Shown: positions 15,575-25,474, numbered from the stretch's first letter. The stretch is DNA of 64,000 nt from Paenibacillus plantarum (GCF_013141695.1 NZ_WHNY01000067.1:124001-188000); one strand, 5' to 3'. A program made the numbers and translations. Notes: generated by a model from the letters alone, not told the origin.

Positions 15575-16324
15575 ATGAACAGGTCTGAGTATAAGGATTT
15601 TTATGACAAGGTTGGAAAAATAAACGGTTGGGACTTTAGTAAATTAAGAACTACTTCTGAAGGAGAGCAGTGGGATTTTCTTTATGAAGTTACTCAGAGG
15701 TGCCAAAAGTCCGATGTATTACTTGATATTGGTACAGGTGGTGGAGAAGCTTTACTATCTATTGCCGATGCTGCATTACTTCTTGTTGGCATTGATCATT
15801 CAGAAGGGATGATACAGTCAGCTACTAAAAACTTAAAAAAATCAAATAAAAGTAATATTCGTTTCTTACAAATGGAAGCTGAAGTTATTACTTTTCCTAT
15901 GTCCTTTTTTAATGTGGTTTCCTGTCGGCACAGTGAGTTTTATGTAAATGAAATTTCAAAAGTGTTAGCGAATGATGGTATATTCTTAACGCAGCAGGTA
16001 AGCGAAAGAGATAAATTAAACATTAAAGAAGCTTTTGGCAGAGGACAGGGTTTTGGAACTGATGAAGGGTTCTTAAAAAATAAATATCTTACTGAGTTAG
16101 CTGAAGCTGGTTTTTCCGATATTCAGTCGTTTGAATATGATGCAACGCAGTATTTCCAAACTTATGAGGATTTGGTCTTCTTTTTAAAATATACTCCTGT
16201 TATTCCTACCTTTGGGCAAACTGATTATGATTTCGAAATACTTCAAAAGTTTATTGAAGCAAATCAAACGGAGAAGGGAATCAAAACCAATACCAAACGC
16301 TTCATGATAATGGCAAGGAAATAA
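15575..16324 (+). CDS. Class I SAM-dependent methyltransferase
   Basis: A 249-residue Rossmann-fold methyltransferase. Motif I is LLDIGTGGGEALLSIAD (about residues 50-66), followed by VGIDHSEGMIQSA (motif II acidic residue) and FLQMEAEVITFPMSFFNVV (motifs III/IV region). In motif IV the usual hydrophobic run ends in SCRHSEFY. The C-terminal part (FLKYTPVIPTFG) is like that of the Methyltransf_11/25 group, including tRNA- and antibiotic-associated enzymes. GATGGAGGACA precedes ATG 15575. Substrate unknown. It stands alone. Confidence 0.8.
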   Translation: MNRSEYKDFYDKVGKINGWDFSKLRTTSEGEQWDFLYEVTQRCQKSDVLLDIGTGGGEALLSIADAALLLVGIDHSEGMIQSATKNLKKSNKSNIRFLQMEAEVITFPMSFFNVVSCRHSEFYVNEISKVLANDGIFLTQQVSERDKLNIKEAFGRGQGFGTDEGFLKNKYLTELAEAGFSDIQSFEYDATQYFQTYEDLVFFLKYTPVIPTFGQTDYDFEILQKFIEANQTEKGIKTNTKRFMIMARK

Positions 16325-16509
16325 ATGGGTTGTTAGGCTAGCGGAAATTATAGTTCAATCAGACACGAAGGCAATTTGCAAGTAGAAGATTGATAAATAA
16401 TATGGTAGAGAAAAAGAATATTTTTTAGAGATTCTAGACACTTTTGAGTTAATACACGAGTGAAATTATGACCCGACAAAATAAAATATCCATTGTGTTA
16501 ATGGAACAG

Positions 16510-16545
16510 CAATAGAATCCCACCTATGGGGTTCTATTTTTTTCC
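16510..16545 (+). terminator. Hairpin with T-run
   Basis: The stem AATAGAATCCC / GGGGTTCTATT, closing around ACCTAT, is followed by TTTTTT. It lies upstream of the DUF4362 lipoprotein and downstream of the methyltransferase, and could terminate the latter. Confidence 0.6.
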
Positions 16546-16621
16546 TTAATGGTGCCTCTTGATGGAACAAAATGTAAGTTTGACTCGTCAAACATGTATA
16601 TGTGTAAGGGAGGTTTTAAAA

Positions 16622-17428
16622 TTGCTCAAAAAGTTAATGATCTTTGCCTTTGCTATGAGCATATTGTCAGGTTGTTCACATATAAAAGCCATCGACCAAC
16701 CCCAAGGAACATTAAAAAATAATGCTGATGTGGTGGATATCCACGGAAGTGTTTCTAACCTCTTCAAAATGGACGACTTTGTGAAAAAAGTTAACGAAAA
16801 AGAAAACGTCTCTATTAGCATTTCTCATTATACGATTGAAGGCGACCCTATTTATCACAACATCAAGTACCGCGATGGTAAATTCGAGCTTCAATATGAT
16901 ACTACGCAAGATAAATTCGGAGCAGGCAAAGTAACAACATACTCCTGTGAAAACTTTGAAAAAACTGAAACGAATACAGAAATGAAATATACCTTAAAGG
17001 GTTGTTCTGGTGAAGTGAAAAGCATTGATGTGATATACCTTTCATATGACGTATCGAGACAAGACCTGTTCCAATTCCAGCTTAAATATGGTGATAATCA
17101 AGCAAATGAGATTAATACGATAGATATGAAATTGGTGAAAGACCTAAAAAATGGTCAAATGCTAGGTGTGAGTGATTTTCAGCTGATGAATGAAGAACGG
17201 CAAAAAATATATAAAAAAATGGTGTTATCCAATTATTTAAGTGAAAAGAAATTTGCAACATGCACTGAGAAGCCAGATTTCTATTTAAAAGTTAAAATCA
17301 ATGGTGCGGTTCGTGAATATAACTGGTCAGATTGCACAAATAATGAGGACAATAAAATAATGACTGATTTGGCTAATACTATTATTGAGATTGTTAATAC
17401 GAGGTTGGTTGAAAATAAAGACTTATGA
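16622..17428 (+). CDS. DUF4362 lipoprotein
   Basis: A 268-residue lipoprotein with lipobox ILSGC at about residues 16-20, anchored on the outer face of the membrane. The first mature domain, NADVVDIHGSVSNLFKMDDF and then ISHYTIEGDPIYHNIKYRDG and DKFGAGKVTTYSC, fits the DUF4362 family of Bacillales lipoproteins. The two conserved cysteines in YSCEN and KGCSG may form a disulfide. I chose TTG 16622, preceded by AAGGGAGGTTTT; the frame is open back to 16559. Function unknown. Confidence 0.78.
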   Translation: MLKKLMIFAFAMSILSGCSHIKAIDQPQGTLKNNADVVDIHGSVSNLFKMDDFVKKVNEKENVSISISHYTIEGDPIYHNIKYRDGKFELQYDTTQDKFGAGKVTTYSCENFEKTETNTEMKYTLKGCSGEVKSIDVIYLSYDVSRQDLFQFQLKYGDNQANEINTIDMKLVKDLKNGQMLGVSDFQLMNEERQKIYKKMVLSNYLSEKKFATCTEKPDFYLKVKINGAVREYNWSDCTNNEDNKIMTDLANTIIEIVNTRLVENKDL

Positions 17429-17510
17429 AATAAATAACCAAAATTACCCATAATATGGTATGATAATCCAAAATAAATATGCGGAACTAATTCATGTTAG
17501 GAGTGAAGAA

Positions 17511-17990
17511 ATGAATTTCAATAAAAAGCTAATGATTTTAGTGAAGTTTTGTTTATTCATGTTCACTTTTCTGCTTGTAAGTGCATGTAGTCATACAGAG
17601 AAATATGAAACCATTGAGGTTTTTACAATAGAAACACTTGATGATATTCAAAATGATCAAGGAATCTTTGAACGAACGGGTTACAAAATAGTGAATGCAA
17701 TAACCACTATTGAGGAAGGGAAAACCCATATGAAATCGGATATTAAATCTATTGAGGACTTTTATGATATGGAAGGTGATTATTTACAAACAGAAATAAT
17801 CCATTCCTATTCAAACAAATCTAAGCTGTTGCTCACTGAAGAAGGAAATACCCTTAAAGAAACAATTAAAGTACCCTCCACAATCCTAATAACCCCTGAT
17901 AATGCAAATCATTTAAAGGTTAACAATATGACCCAAGAAGAAAAAGTACAGGTGAAAGAACATTTGTTAGCTTTCATGGTTGGGGGATAG
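17511..17990 (+). CDS. Lipoprotein with C-terminal membrane helix lost to a frameshift
   Basis: A 159-residue lipoprotein with signal VKFCLFMFTFLLVSAC. The mature part is acidic and unrecognised. The frame ends in AFMVGG and TAG at 17988. In the next frame the sequence goes on without a break as AIFFIILATVIFGLARRKN and a stop at 18047-18049, a membrane helix with a basic tail. One more G in the G5 run just before the stop would join them (MVGGIAIFFI). So the native protein was probably 178 residues with anchors at both ends, and a one-base deletion cut it short. AGGAGTG precedes ATG 17511. Confidence 0.65.
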   Translation: MNFNKKLMILVKFCLFMFTFLLVSACSHTEKYETIEVFTIETLDDIQNDQGIFERTGYKIVNAITTIEEGKTHMKSDIKSIEDFYDMEGDYLQTEIIHSYSNKSKLLLTEEGNTLKETIKVPSTILITPDNANHLKVNNMTQEEKVQVKEHLLAFMVGG

Positions 17991-18049
17991 CAATATTTTT
18001 CATTATTTTGGCTACTGTGATATTTGGATTAGCTAGAAGAAAAAATTAA

Positions 18050-18440
18050 CATAGCCTTAATAGTAGGATTTTTTGAACAATTGTGTTTCTAGCATTGAGC
18101 TGACGAGTAACTATAGAGCTTCACCATGACAAGTTTAAAAGGAGTAAACCAGTGATCTTTCCTGGGGTTATGCAATTGCAGGCTTAGTCGCTGAACGAAG
18201 AGGAATAAAGAGGTTTTCATACGGGGATCTAACGAGTAACGTTTGTTCAATAAGAAATCAGAACGAGGCTGCCGGCATGAATCGGCAGCCTCGTTCATGT
18301 AAACAATCCTGTTAAGGTTAAGAAATAGCTTTCTCAAAAAATGAGGACCCATTAGTCATCGCATTCATCATGTCTCGACTGGAAAGACCCATGCTGTCAG
18401 TGGCGACAGAGGCGAGATTACATCGCTCTAAAAGTGTCTT
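18050..18440. other. Gene-poor stretch with a coding-like fragment
   Basis: Between the lipoprotein and the YesM gene there is no complete gene. A plus-strand reading around 18150-18230 gives DLSWGYAIAGLVAERRGIK and FSYGDLTSN, which looks like a gene tail that ends in a repeat copy (ACGAGTAAC at 18231-18240 and the hairpin 18261-18296). Nothing else is seen. Confidence 0.35.
18229..18312. repeat. Intergenic repeat, copy 4
   Basis: A left-block variant CTAACGAGTAACG (18229-18241) is followed by the perfect 14-bp stem GAACGAGGCTGCCG (18261-18274) / CGGCAGCCTCGTTC (18283-18296). The right block is degenerate (TGTAAACAATCCTGTT). It marks the left edge of polysaccharide cluster A. Confidence 0.65.
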
Positions 18441-20231
18441 TCATAAGGAATCCGATTCCACAATTAACGGTATATGCACTTCAACGATCATACCATCTCC
18501 GAGTGAACTGAAAAATTGTAATCCGAATGTTTCGCCATAGTATAATTTAATTCGTTCCTGAACATTCCGTATGCCGTAGCCGTTTCCGGAGGGACTCATG
18601 ATCTTGTTGCCAGATCGAAGTGTTTCCAGATGCTGTTCCTCCATGCCAACCCCATCGTCAATGACAGACAGGACGATCCGATCTGCTTGGCGTTCACAGG
18701 TTACTGTAATACATCCCTCACGGTTTTCGCTCTTTAAGATTCCATGAAGAATGGCGTTCTCGATGATGGGTTGAAGAGTTAATTTAGGAATGAGTCCCGG
18801 TTGAAATTCCTCACCGACCTGCAAGTTAAGCTCGATGCTTTGTTCGAAGCGAATATTCTGGATTTCAACATAATAGGCAACCAGCTTTAGCTCGTGTCCA
18901 ATTGCGATGATGTCCTGTCCATCGCTCAGCGTGAGTTTATAGTATCCAGCTAACGAGTGTACAAGGTCGGCGATCTGGTTGTTCATCCCGAATTGAGCCA
19001 TCCAATTGATTTGATCCAGTATATTGTATAAGAAATGAGGATTGATCTGAGATTGAAGAGCCTTTAATTCCGACTTGATGGCCTGCACTTCTACATCTTT
19101 TAATAAAGCCAGCCGGTGCGACATATAATTGTAGCTTTGGATGAGCTCTCCGAGCTCGTCATCCCCTGACGGCTTTAAGATAGGCTCAAGGATTCCTGCC
19201 TCCATGGCCTTCATCTTCTGACTCAAGTGAGTAATCCGCCTTGTCATATGTAGGGAAATGAAATGGGCAAGTCCGATGGCCAGCAGTCCAACGGCAAGCA
19301 AACTAACCAGGAGCTCGCGTTGGAGGCGTGAGCTTTTGGACACAATCTCCTGATGTGGAATAACCGTAACCATGGTTAGGTCAGTTTCCGGAATTTTCAG
19401 TTGGAGGAATTCTAATCTTCTGCCGTTAATAGACTGCGAATTACTGCTGTTGGCCGACAAGAACAATGGAGCTGTTGCGTCTTCAGCTGGAAGATATTGC
19501 TTCAGGAGCGCATCGTCCGAGGCGATCAGAACCAGACCATCACTGCTCTGCAAATAAGTTAGACTATTCTTAACCGTGTTAGCACGGGAAACGATTTCTT
19601 TTAGCATGGGTTCATCCATATCCAATCGCAGAATGCCGATCATATCGTTATAATGGTCGGGATGGCGGATGAGACGGGCCAGGGATATGACTTGCGTAGA
19701 ATCAGTGGCTTGGGTCGGATAATCATGTGAGGAGAACCACATGAGCTTAGTCTTCGAAGTGAGCAATTTCGCATACCATGTCGTGTTTAAAGCATCTTTT
19801 AAACCGAACATGCTGCTGCCTTCATTCGCAAACAGGAAGCCGTCCGGCAGATAGAGTCGAATTGAACTTACATCCGTGCCGTCGCGGAAAGAAGAAAGTA
19901 ACTGACTTAGCTTATTTCCGTCCTGCAGCTGGTCGTGAAGGCCGTAATCGGCCACGTTTCGTGTCAGTACACGGGTCATCTGATTCTCGTCTAAGGCGAT
20001 GAGATCCGAAACATCCGTAATGCGCTTCAACTTATAGGAAAGAAATGAATGCGTCTGTCTAAAACTTTGATTGAGCGAAAAGCTCACCATTTCCTGTATA
20101 ATGCCCGCCACCTTGCCGGATGCGTAGAACTGGAGATAGAGAATAGGGAGCAGGATGAGCAGCAGATAAGACAGCAGCAGTTTCTGCTTCAATCTCAGTT
20201 TAAGAAGAACACGATTGATCACATTAAACAT
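18441..20231 (-). CDS. YesM-type sensor histidine kinase
   Basis: Membrane sensor of 596 residues. Helix 1 spans about residues 17-36 and helix 2 about 306-327, with a Cache-like extracellular sensor between them. A HAMP segment follows (about 328-380). The His_kinase domain (PF06580 type) has INPHFLYNILDQINW with the phosphorylated histidine at 399. The ATP-binding domain has QPIIENAILHG (487-497), DDGVGM (525-530) and GNGYGIRNV (549-557). It overlaps the YesN-type gene upstream by eight bases, so the two are translationally coupled. Such pairs sense extracellular oligosaccharides and switch on nearby carbohydrate genes; the signal here is unknown. Confidence 0.93.
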   Translation of the reverse strand: MFNVINRVLLKLRLKQKLLLSYLLLILLPILYLQFYASGKVAGIIQEMVSFSLNQSFRQTHSFLSYKLKRITDVSDLIALDENQMTRVLTRNVADYGLHDQLQDGNKLSQLLSSFRDGTDVSSIRLYLPDGFLFANEGSSMFGLKDALNTTWYAKLLTSKTKLMWFSSHDYPTQATDSTQVISLARLIRHPDHYNDMIGILRLDMDEPMLKEIVSRANTVKNSLTYLQSSDGLVLIASDDALLKQYLPAEDATAPLFLSANSSNSQSINGRRLEFLQLKIPETDLTMVTVIPHQEIVSKSSRLQRELLVSLLAVGLLAIGLAHFISLHMTRRITHLSQKMKAMEAGILEPILKPSGDDELGELIQSYNYMSHRLALLKDVEVQAIKSELKALQSQINPHFLYNILDQINWMAQFGMNNQIADLVHSLAGYYKLTLSDGQDIIAIGHELKLVAYYVEIQNIRFEQSIELNLQVGEEFQPGLIPKLTLQPIIENAILHGILKSENREGCITVTCERQADRIVLSVIDDGVGMEEQHLETLRSGNKIMSPSGNGYGIRNVQERIKLYYGETFGLQFFSSLGDGMIVEVHIPLIVESDSL

Positions 20232-21774
20232 CGGCGATCCTCTTCCTGTATTCCGATGGCTGCAAGTTCGTTATTTTTTTAAATATTTTGCTAAAATATT
20301 CGCCATCCCCGTAGCCCACCTGCAAGGCAATATCAAACAGCTTGAGCTCCTTGTTAGCCAACAGCTCTTTAGCCCGATCAATCCGATATTCCGAAAGGAA
20401 ATGTTTGATCGTCATGCCAGTACCTTCCTTAAAAACGGAACACAAATGGGGGACTGTCACACCCACATAATCACTGATTTCAGTCAAGGACAGCTGGCGA
20501 TTCCTGTAATTTCGCTCGATATAAGTCGTTACTAGACGGATTATGGAGTTTCCTTTGCGGGATTCCAGATAATCAAAAAGAACATCGAGCTCACCACTTA
20601 GCAGCAGTTGTAACTCCTCCAGTGTCTGACTAGCATATAAGCGCTCTACATAAGTCCCCAATGCCATTTCCTGCTTGAATGCGGGAATACCGTTTTCTTT
20701 ACCGATTTGTTGAACCGTTTGGTAGAGTTGCAAATAGATTCCTTTCGTATAACTAACAAGTGTATCCGGGCGCTTTTGGATGTCAGACATCAACTTGGAC
20801 AACCAAGCTTGTGCCTGATGGGACCCATCTTGTTGAAGGGTAAGGGCGAAGGCCCCCGAACGGTCATCGTCCAAGAAGAAGCCATCCTTGCGGGAATGGG
20901 AAGTCTCCCGTATAACGGAATTCGGCGGCTGGTAGAAGCCTCGTTGAAGATAGACAACAGAGGATAGATAGGAAGCATATAGCTGATCCATACGATTGAC
21001 TTTTGAGCCAACGGCTAGGTGATAGCCAGGCGATTTAGGTAAACGAGATAATACATCATCGATCCATCGTTGGAGCTTATCGTTGAAGGGGAAACCTTGT
21101 TCCGAATGGATCAACAGATGGATAACGAGATGATGGTCGTCCTTCAGTATGCTAAAGCAATCCATGTCGATCTGGTGCGCGGCATCTTCAAGCTCCCCTA
21201 GAAGGTGATCAGGCTGGTCAATAGGTTGATGCCATTTGAGAACGGAGCAAACGCAGGAAATCGCGTCTGGCACCTGAAACCCAAGTAAAGGAAGCAACCG
21301 TGCAAGCTTTTCAGATGGATATTCGGGGGAAAAGAGCAGAGCGGCAATTTCTCGTTTGATGAGTGGAATGCTCTCTTCCTCTCCCATATCGGCTCGCTGA
21401 TCGTTCATGACCATAATTGAAGCGTTACGGACTGCCTCGTTCAGCTCATCGGGATGGATAGGCTTTTCTACATAATGGACGGCCTGCAAGGAAATAGCGG
21501 CTTTCAAATATTCTTTGTCCGAGAAACCGCTCATGAAGATGATGCGCATCTTCGGACAAAATTTCCGAATGCAACGAGCTGCTTCAATACCGTCCATCCA
21601 GGGCATGCGGATATCGGTAAGCAGGATATCGGGTCGGAACTGCTCAGCGATATGAACAGCATCCCGACCATTGTCCGCATGCTTAACTTCATTAATACCG
21701 TACTGCTGCCAGTCGGTCTTCATTAGAATCCCTTTGCGAATCAACTGTTCGTCCTCCACTAGCAAAAGTTTCAC
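20224..21774 (-). CDS. YesN-type response regulator with AraC DNA-binding domain
   Basis: A 516-residue activator. The receiver domain (1-120) has the acidic pair in LLVEDEQ, the phosphorylated aspartate D54 in LLTDIRMP, and K104 in YVEKP. The last hundred residues are an AraC double helix-turn-helix: LSLTEISDYVGVTVPHL and FDIALQVGYGDGEYFSKIFK, ending in PSEYRK. It is partner to the overlapping YesM kinase and is divergent from the sugar transporter operon starting at 21952. The long block at 21845-21926 in the shared promoter region, repeated at 33744, is a likely place of action. Confidence 0.93.
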   Translation of the reverse strand: MKLLLVEDEQLIRKGILMKTDWQQYGINEVKHADNGRDAVHIAEQFRPDILLTDIRMPWMDGIEAARCIRKFCPKMRIIFMSGFSDKEYLKAAISLQAVHYVEKPIHPDELNEAVRNASIMVMNDQRADMGEEESIPLIKREIAALLFSPEYPSEKLARLLPLLGFQVPDAISCVCSVLKWHQPIDQPDHLLGELEDAAHQIDMDCFSILKDDHHLVIHLLIHSEQGFPFNDKLQRWIDDVLSRLPKSPGYHLAVGSKVNRMDQLYASYLSSVVYLQRGFYQPPNSVIRETSHSRKDGFFLDDDRSGAFALTLQQDGSHQAQAWLSKLMSDIQKRPDTLVSYTKGIYLQLYQTVQQIGKENGIPAFKQEMALGTYVERLYASQTLEELQLLLSGELDVLFDYLESRKGNSIIRLVTTYIERNYRNRQLSLTEISDYVGVTVPHLCSVFKEGTGMTIKHFLSEYRIDRAKELLANKELKLFDIALQVGYGDGEYFSKIFKKITNLQPSEYRKRIADV

Positions 21775-21844
21775 GATAATCCCCCCGATACACTTTCGTT
21801 GATAGATTCATTATAGTATGTTTCAAGCGGATTCCAAATGGAAT

Positions 21845-21926
21845 CTTAATTCTCGACATAAAGTCGAAAGATTGACGGGGACCCGAATGACAGCGGTTCC
21901 ATTATAATAACGAATATAGAGCGGTG
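21845..21926 (+). promoter_or_regulatory. Shared upstream block A1 (candidate YesN operator/promoter)
   Basis: This stretch includes CGAAAGATTGACGGGG and GCGGTTCCATTA. It matches 33744-33823 closely over about 80 bases, with few substitutions and small indels. It ends shortly before the ribosome binding site (AAGGAGGAGAG) of the permease gene at 21952. Confidence 0.7.
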
Positions 21927-21951
21927 ATCAAAGAGAAGGAGGAGAGAAATA

Positions 21952-22869
21952 ATGAAAACACCGTTCATTCGCGATTTGATCAGTTACAGAACCATGCTGC
22001 TTATGCTTGTCCCTTCCGTTCTGTTTGTGGCGTTATTCCAATATGTTCCGATGCTCGGTTTGGTAATGGCATTCAAACATTATACGTACAGTAAAGGGAT
22101 TCTAGGCAGCGACTGGAGCGGTATCGAAAACTTCCGGTTCTTCTTTATCTCAGGAGATGCCTGGAGGGTGACTCGCAATACTGTGCTTTATAATGCGGTC
22201 TTCATCGTCAGTAATCTGGTTCTGCAGGTAGGAATCGCTATCCTGATTTCGGAAATTAAAGGCAGATGGTTTAAGAAGATCAGCCAATCCGTCATGTTCT
22301 TACCTTACTTCTTTTCTTGGGTTGTGGTAGGCTCAATCGCATACAACTTATTGAATTATGAGCATGGCACGGTCAATACCTTATTGCGTGCATTCGGTAT
22401 GGAATCCGTCAATTTCTACAGTACAACCGGTGTTTGGCCTTACTTGCTCGTGTTCTTCTCAGCTTGGAAAGCTGTCGGTTATGGCGTTGTTTTCTATCTG
22501 GCAGCCATCATGAGCATCGATCAGGAAATGTATGAAGCAGCTGAGACCGATGGAGCTAACGTTTTCCAGAAAGTTTGGCATATTACCGTGCCATGTTTGA
22601 AACCAACGATGATCATCCTGACACTGTTGTCTGTCGGTCATATTTTCCGAGGCGATTTCGGACTCTTCTATAATGTGATCGGAAACAACGGCTTATTATT
22701 CGCCAACACGGACGTCATTGATACCTACGTTTACCGCTCCTTAGTACAAAGCAATGAAATTGGTATGTCGGCGGCCATCGGCTTCTTTCAATCCATCCTA
22801 TGCTTTGTCACTATCCTGTTGGTTAACGGAATCGTACGTAAAGCGGATAAAGATTCGGCTTTGTTTTAA
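21952..22869 (+). CDS. ABC sugar transporter permease, LplB family
   Basis: A 305-residue inner-membrane subunit with six predicted helices. Typical of LplB proteins are SVLFVALFQYVPMLGLVMAF in helix 1, SWVVVGSIAYNLLN in the middle, and the EAA loop YEAAETDGANVFQKVWHITVP that docks on the ATPase. With the next permease and the binding protein at 23882 it forms a carbohydrate importer. No ATPase gene is present, as is usual in these clusters, where a shared MsmX-type ATPase serves several systems. AAGGAGGAGAG precedes ATG 21952. First gene of the operon. Confidence 0.93.
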   Translation: MKTPFIRDLISYRTMLLMLVPSVLFVALFQYVPMLGLVMAFKHYTYSKGILGSDWSGIENFRFFFISGDAWRVTRNTVLYNAVFIVSNLVLQVGIAILISEIKGRWFKKISQSVMFLPYFFSWVVVGSIAYNLLNYEHGTVNTLLRAFGMESVNFYSTTGVWPYLLVFFSAWKAVGYGVVFYLAAIMSIDQEMYEAAETDGANVFQKVWHITVPCLKPTMIILTLLSVGHIFRGDFGLFYNVIGNNGLLFANTDVIDTYVYRSLVQSNEIGMSAAIGFFQSILCFVTILLVNGIVRKADKDSALF

Positions 22870-22891
22870 ACGGAAAGGAGGTTACACTTCG

Positions 22892-23830
22892 ATGAAATCG
22901 ACATTCAGACACCAAACGGAAGTCGCGGGCTTAAGAAAGATGCACACTCCAAAGATCCAGACAGACCAGTTAATCATGAACGTATTAGCTTATAGTTGTA
23001 TAACATTTGTAGCTCTGATTTGTATCCTACCTTTTCTACTTATTCTCAGCGGCTCCATAACGGACGAGAAAGTAATCATCTTAGAGGGCTATAAACTATT
23101 TCCTTCAAGCTTTTCCTTCGAGGCATACCAGCTTATCTTTAAGATTCCTGAAGAGATTCTCCGCGCTTATGGAGTGACCGTTTCATTGACTCTTATAGGT
23201 ACAAGTCTTTCGCTTTTTCTGATCTCCATGAGCAGTTATGTGCTTCAACGATCGGATTTCAAGTGGAGAAATGCTTTCTCGTTCTACTACTATTTCACGA
23301 CCTTGTTTAGCGGAGGATTGGTTCCACTCTATATCCTGGTTGTCAACTATTTGAAACTAAACGATACGTACCTCGTATTGTTGTTGCTCCCTCTTATTAA
23401 CGTGTTCTATATTTTGGTCATGAAAAGTTTTATGAGGAGCATTCCAGCGGCTATTACAGAATCAGCTAAGATTGATGGTGCAGGGGACTTTACGATTTTC
23501 ATCAGACTTATTCTACCTTTATGCAAGCCTGCACTTGCTACGATTGGACTGTTTGTAGCTCTCGGATATTGGAATGATTGGTTTAACTCGTTGCTTTTCA
23601 TTAATAATCAGAAGCTGTATCCCCTGCAATATTACTTATATAAGGTTATTGGCAGTGTGGATGCTCTTAAAAGCGTTGCTGAGAAAAGCGGAATAAGCGT
23701 ACGGGATTTACCAGGTGAAGGTCTCAAAATGGCTCTGACTATCGTAGTAACTGGGCCGATCGTGCTTCTATATCCATTTATTCAACGCTATTTTGTCAAA
23801 GGACTTACGATTGGTGCAGTTAAAGGATAA
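22892..23830 (+). CDS. ABC sugar transporter permease, YtcP/LplC family
   Basis: A 312-residue second permease. After a polar N-terminus of about 30 residues there are six helices. The EAA loop reads ITESAKIDGAGDFTIFIRLI, and the C-terminus LYPFIQRYFVKGLTIGAVKG is the standard ending of the family. AAAGGAGG precedes ATG 22892; the frame is open upstream to 22754, but that part is a shadow of the preceding gene. It starts 22 bases after the LplB stop, so the two are co-transcribed and form the channel of an importer for oligosaccharides. Confidence 0.93.
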   Translation: MKSTFRHQTEVAGLRKMHTPKIQTDQLIMNVLAYSCITFVALICILPFLLILSGSITDEKVIILEGYKLFPSSFSFEAYQLIFKIPEEILRAYGVTVSLTLIGTSLSLFLISMSSYVLQRSDFKWRNAFSFYYYFTTLFSGGLVPLYILVVNYLKLNDTYLVLLLLPLINVFYILVMKSFMRSIPAAITESAKIDGAGDFTIFIRLILPLCKPALATIGLFVALGYWNDWFNSLLFINNQKLYPLQYYLYKVIGSVDALKSVAEKSGISVRDLPGEGLKMALTIVVTGPIVLLYPFIQRYFVKGLTIGAVKG

Positions 23831-23881
23831 TCCCGGTAAATCCGGTTTATCATAGCATGGCATTTAATAGGGGGGAAGAGC

Positions 23882-25474
23882 ATGAAAGGAATGAAAGCGA
23901 TGAAGAGTATTCCAAAAAAAGCTTGGATGGGCACAGTGCCGGTCCTCATGCTAAGTATGCTGGTAAGTGCATGCAGCGGAGATGCGGGGGGCAAGTCAAC
24001 ATCATCACCGAGCGCGTCAATGTCAGCGAAGCCGTCCGAAAGCGCAAAAATCACGAAAATAGACACCTCGACACCGGTTAAATTGAAATTGGTTTTGGTT
24101 GGTACGAAACAGCCAGATACGGATGAAGTCTATGCGGAAGTCAATAAAATCCTTAAGCAAAAAATCAATACCGAAATAGAGGTCAGGTTCTTGGACTGGA
24201 ATGAATACAATCAGAAATACCCTCTATTGTTTGCCGCTAATGAGGACTTTGACATGATCTTTACCGGCGACTGGGCGTTTTACAATCAAACGGCCCGTAA
24301 AGACGGTTTCCTAGAATTAACTGAAGATATGCTCAAAAAATACGCGCCAAACACGTGGGAAAAACAGGATAAGATCGGCTGGGATCAAGCCAAAATCAAC
24401 AAAAAGATCTATATGGTGCCGCAAGATACCTTCGAAAGTGGTTTTCAAGTAGGATTGATCCGAGGTGACTTGAGAGAAAAATATAAGCTTCCGGAAGTGA
24501 AAACGCAAACCGATTTGGTCAACTATTTGACTACAATTGCCAAAAACGAGAAGAACATGATTGCTTTCAGTGGTCCTCCTGCCAAATTAAGCGCTGTCGG
24601 GGTTCCTGTATTCTTCCTCGATATGGAAATGCGCTTCGTCCATGGAGGCGTTCCACTGGTCTATGACTTGAAAAGCAAGAATCCGAAGCTCACGAATTAT
24701 CTGGAAAACCCGAAAACGCTGGAAAAATTGAACATGTTCTATGACATGGCTCAGCAAGGCGTTTGGACGAAGGATTCGATTGTGTCCAAGACGGATTGGA
24801 GAGCGGCATTTAAAGAAGGCAAGACGGCAGCTGACTTTAGTAATGTATCGACATTGGCTGGCTCGATGGACACTGTTCTGAGAACTCATCCGGAGTGGAA
24901 GCCCGAGTTAATTGATGTAAATCCGACAGCGAAACAGTTCCAATCCCCACTGATCGGCAATGGAATCGGAATTCACGCAACCTCCAAAAATGCTGAGCGG
25001 GCGTTGATGGCGCTAGATCTTCTCCGGTACGACAAAGATTTGTACGACTTAACCTTCTATGGGATCAAAGGGAAGCACTGGGAACCTGTCGGAGATAAAA
25101 AGTTCAAAAGTCTAGCCGCATCTACCGGTTATCCGCCTGAAGGTGCTAGTCCTTGGGGCTGGAGAACCCCGAATTCCTTGCAATTGGAAGGGGTGACCGG
25201 CGATTTGGTTCAGTCTGTATACAGCAGATGGAAAGCGGGAAATATTATCCACAGCCCGCTTGAAACCTTTGCATTGGATGATTCCAAGATCAAAAACGAG
25301 TTGGCGGCACTTGATAATGTCCAACAAACCTATTTGCTGCCGATATACCACGGCTTGATCAAACCAGAAGTAGGTATTCCTCAGGTGCTCGAAAAGCTGA
25401 AGCAAGCAGGACTTGAGAAGGTTCAGGCAGAGTTCCAAGCACAATTGGATGCATATATCGAAAGCAAGAAATAA
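23882..25474 (+). CDS. ABC transporter substrate-binding lipoprotein, LplA/YtcQ family
   Basis: A 530-residue extracellular binding protein. Lipobox LVSAC lies at about residues 27-31 after a hydrophobic signal, followed by a Ser/Pro/Lys-rich linker. The mature protein has the family's features: VEVRFLDWNEYNQK (here EIEVRFLDWNEYNQKY), FDMIFTGDW and GIGIHATSKNAERALMALDL, which line the sugar-binding cleft and hinge. GGGGGGAAGAGC precedes ATG 23882. It is third in the operon after the two permeases. The ligand is presumably the product of the heparinase-like enzymes encoded downstream (inference). Confidence 0.93.
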   Translation: MKGMKAMKSIPKKAWMGTVPVLMLSMLVSACSGDAGGKSTSSPSASMSAKPSESAKITKIDTSTPVKLKLVLVGTKQPDTDEVYAEVNKILKQKINTEIEVRFLDWNEYNQKYPLLFAANEDFDMIFTGDWAFYNQTARKDGFLELTEDMLKKYAPNTWEKQDKIGWDQAKINKKIYMVPQDTFESGFQVGLIRGDLREKYKLPEVKTQTDLVNYLTTIAKNEKNMIAFSGPPAKLSAVGVPVFFLDMEMRFVHGGVPLVYDLKSKNPKLTNYLENPKTLEKLNMFYDMAQQGVWTKDSIVSKTDWRAAFKEGKTAADFSNVSTLAGSMDTVLRTHPEWKPELIDVNPTAKQFQSPLIGNGIGIHATSKNAERALMALDLLRYDKDLYDLTFYGIKGKHWEPVGDKKFKSLAASTGYPPEGASPWGWRTPNSLQLEGVTGDLVQSVYSRWKAGNIIHSPLETFALDDSKIKNELAALDNVQQTYLLPIYHGLIKPEVGIPQVLEKLKQAGLEKVQAEFQAQLDAYIESKK

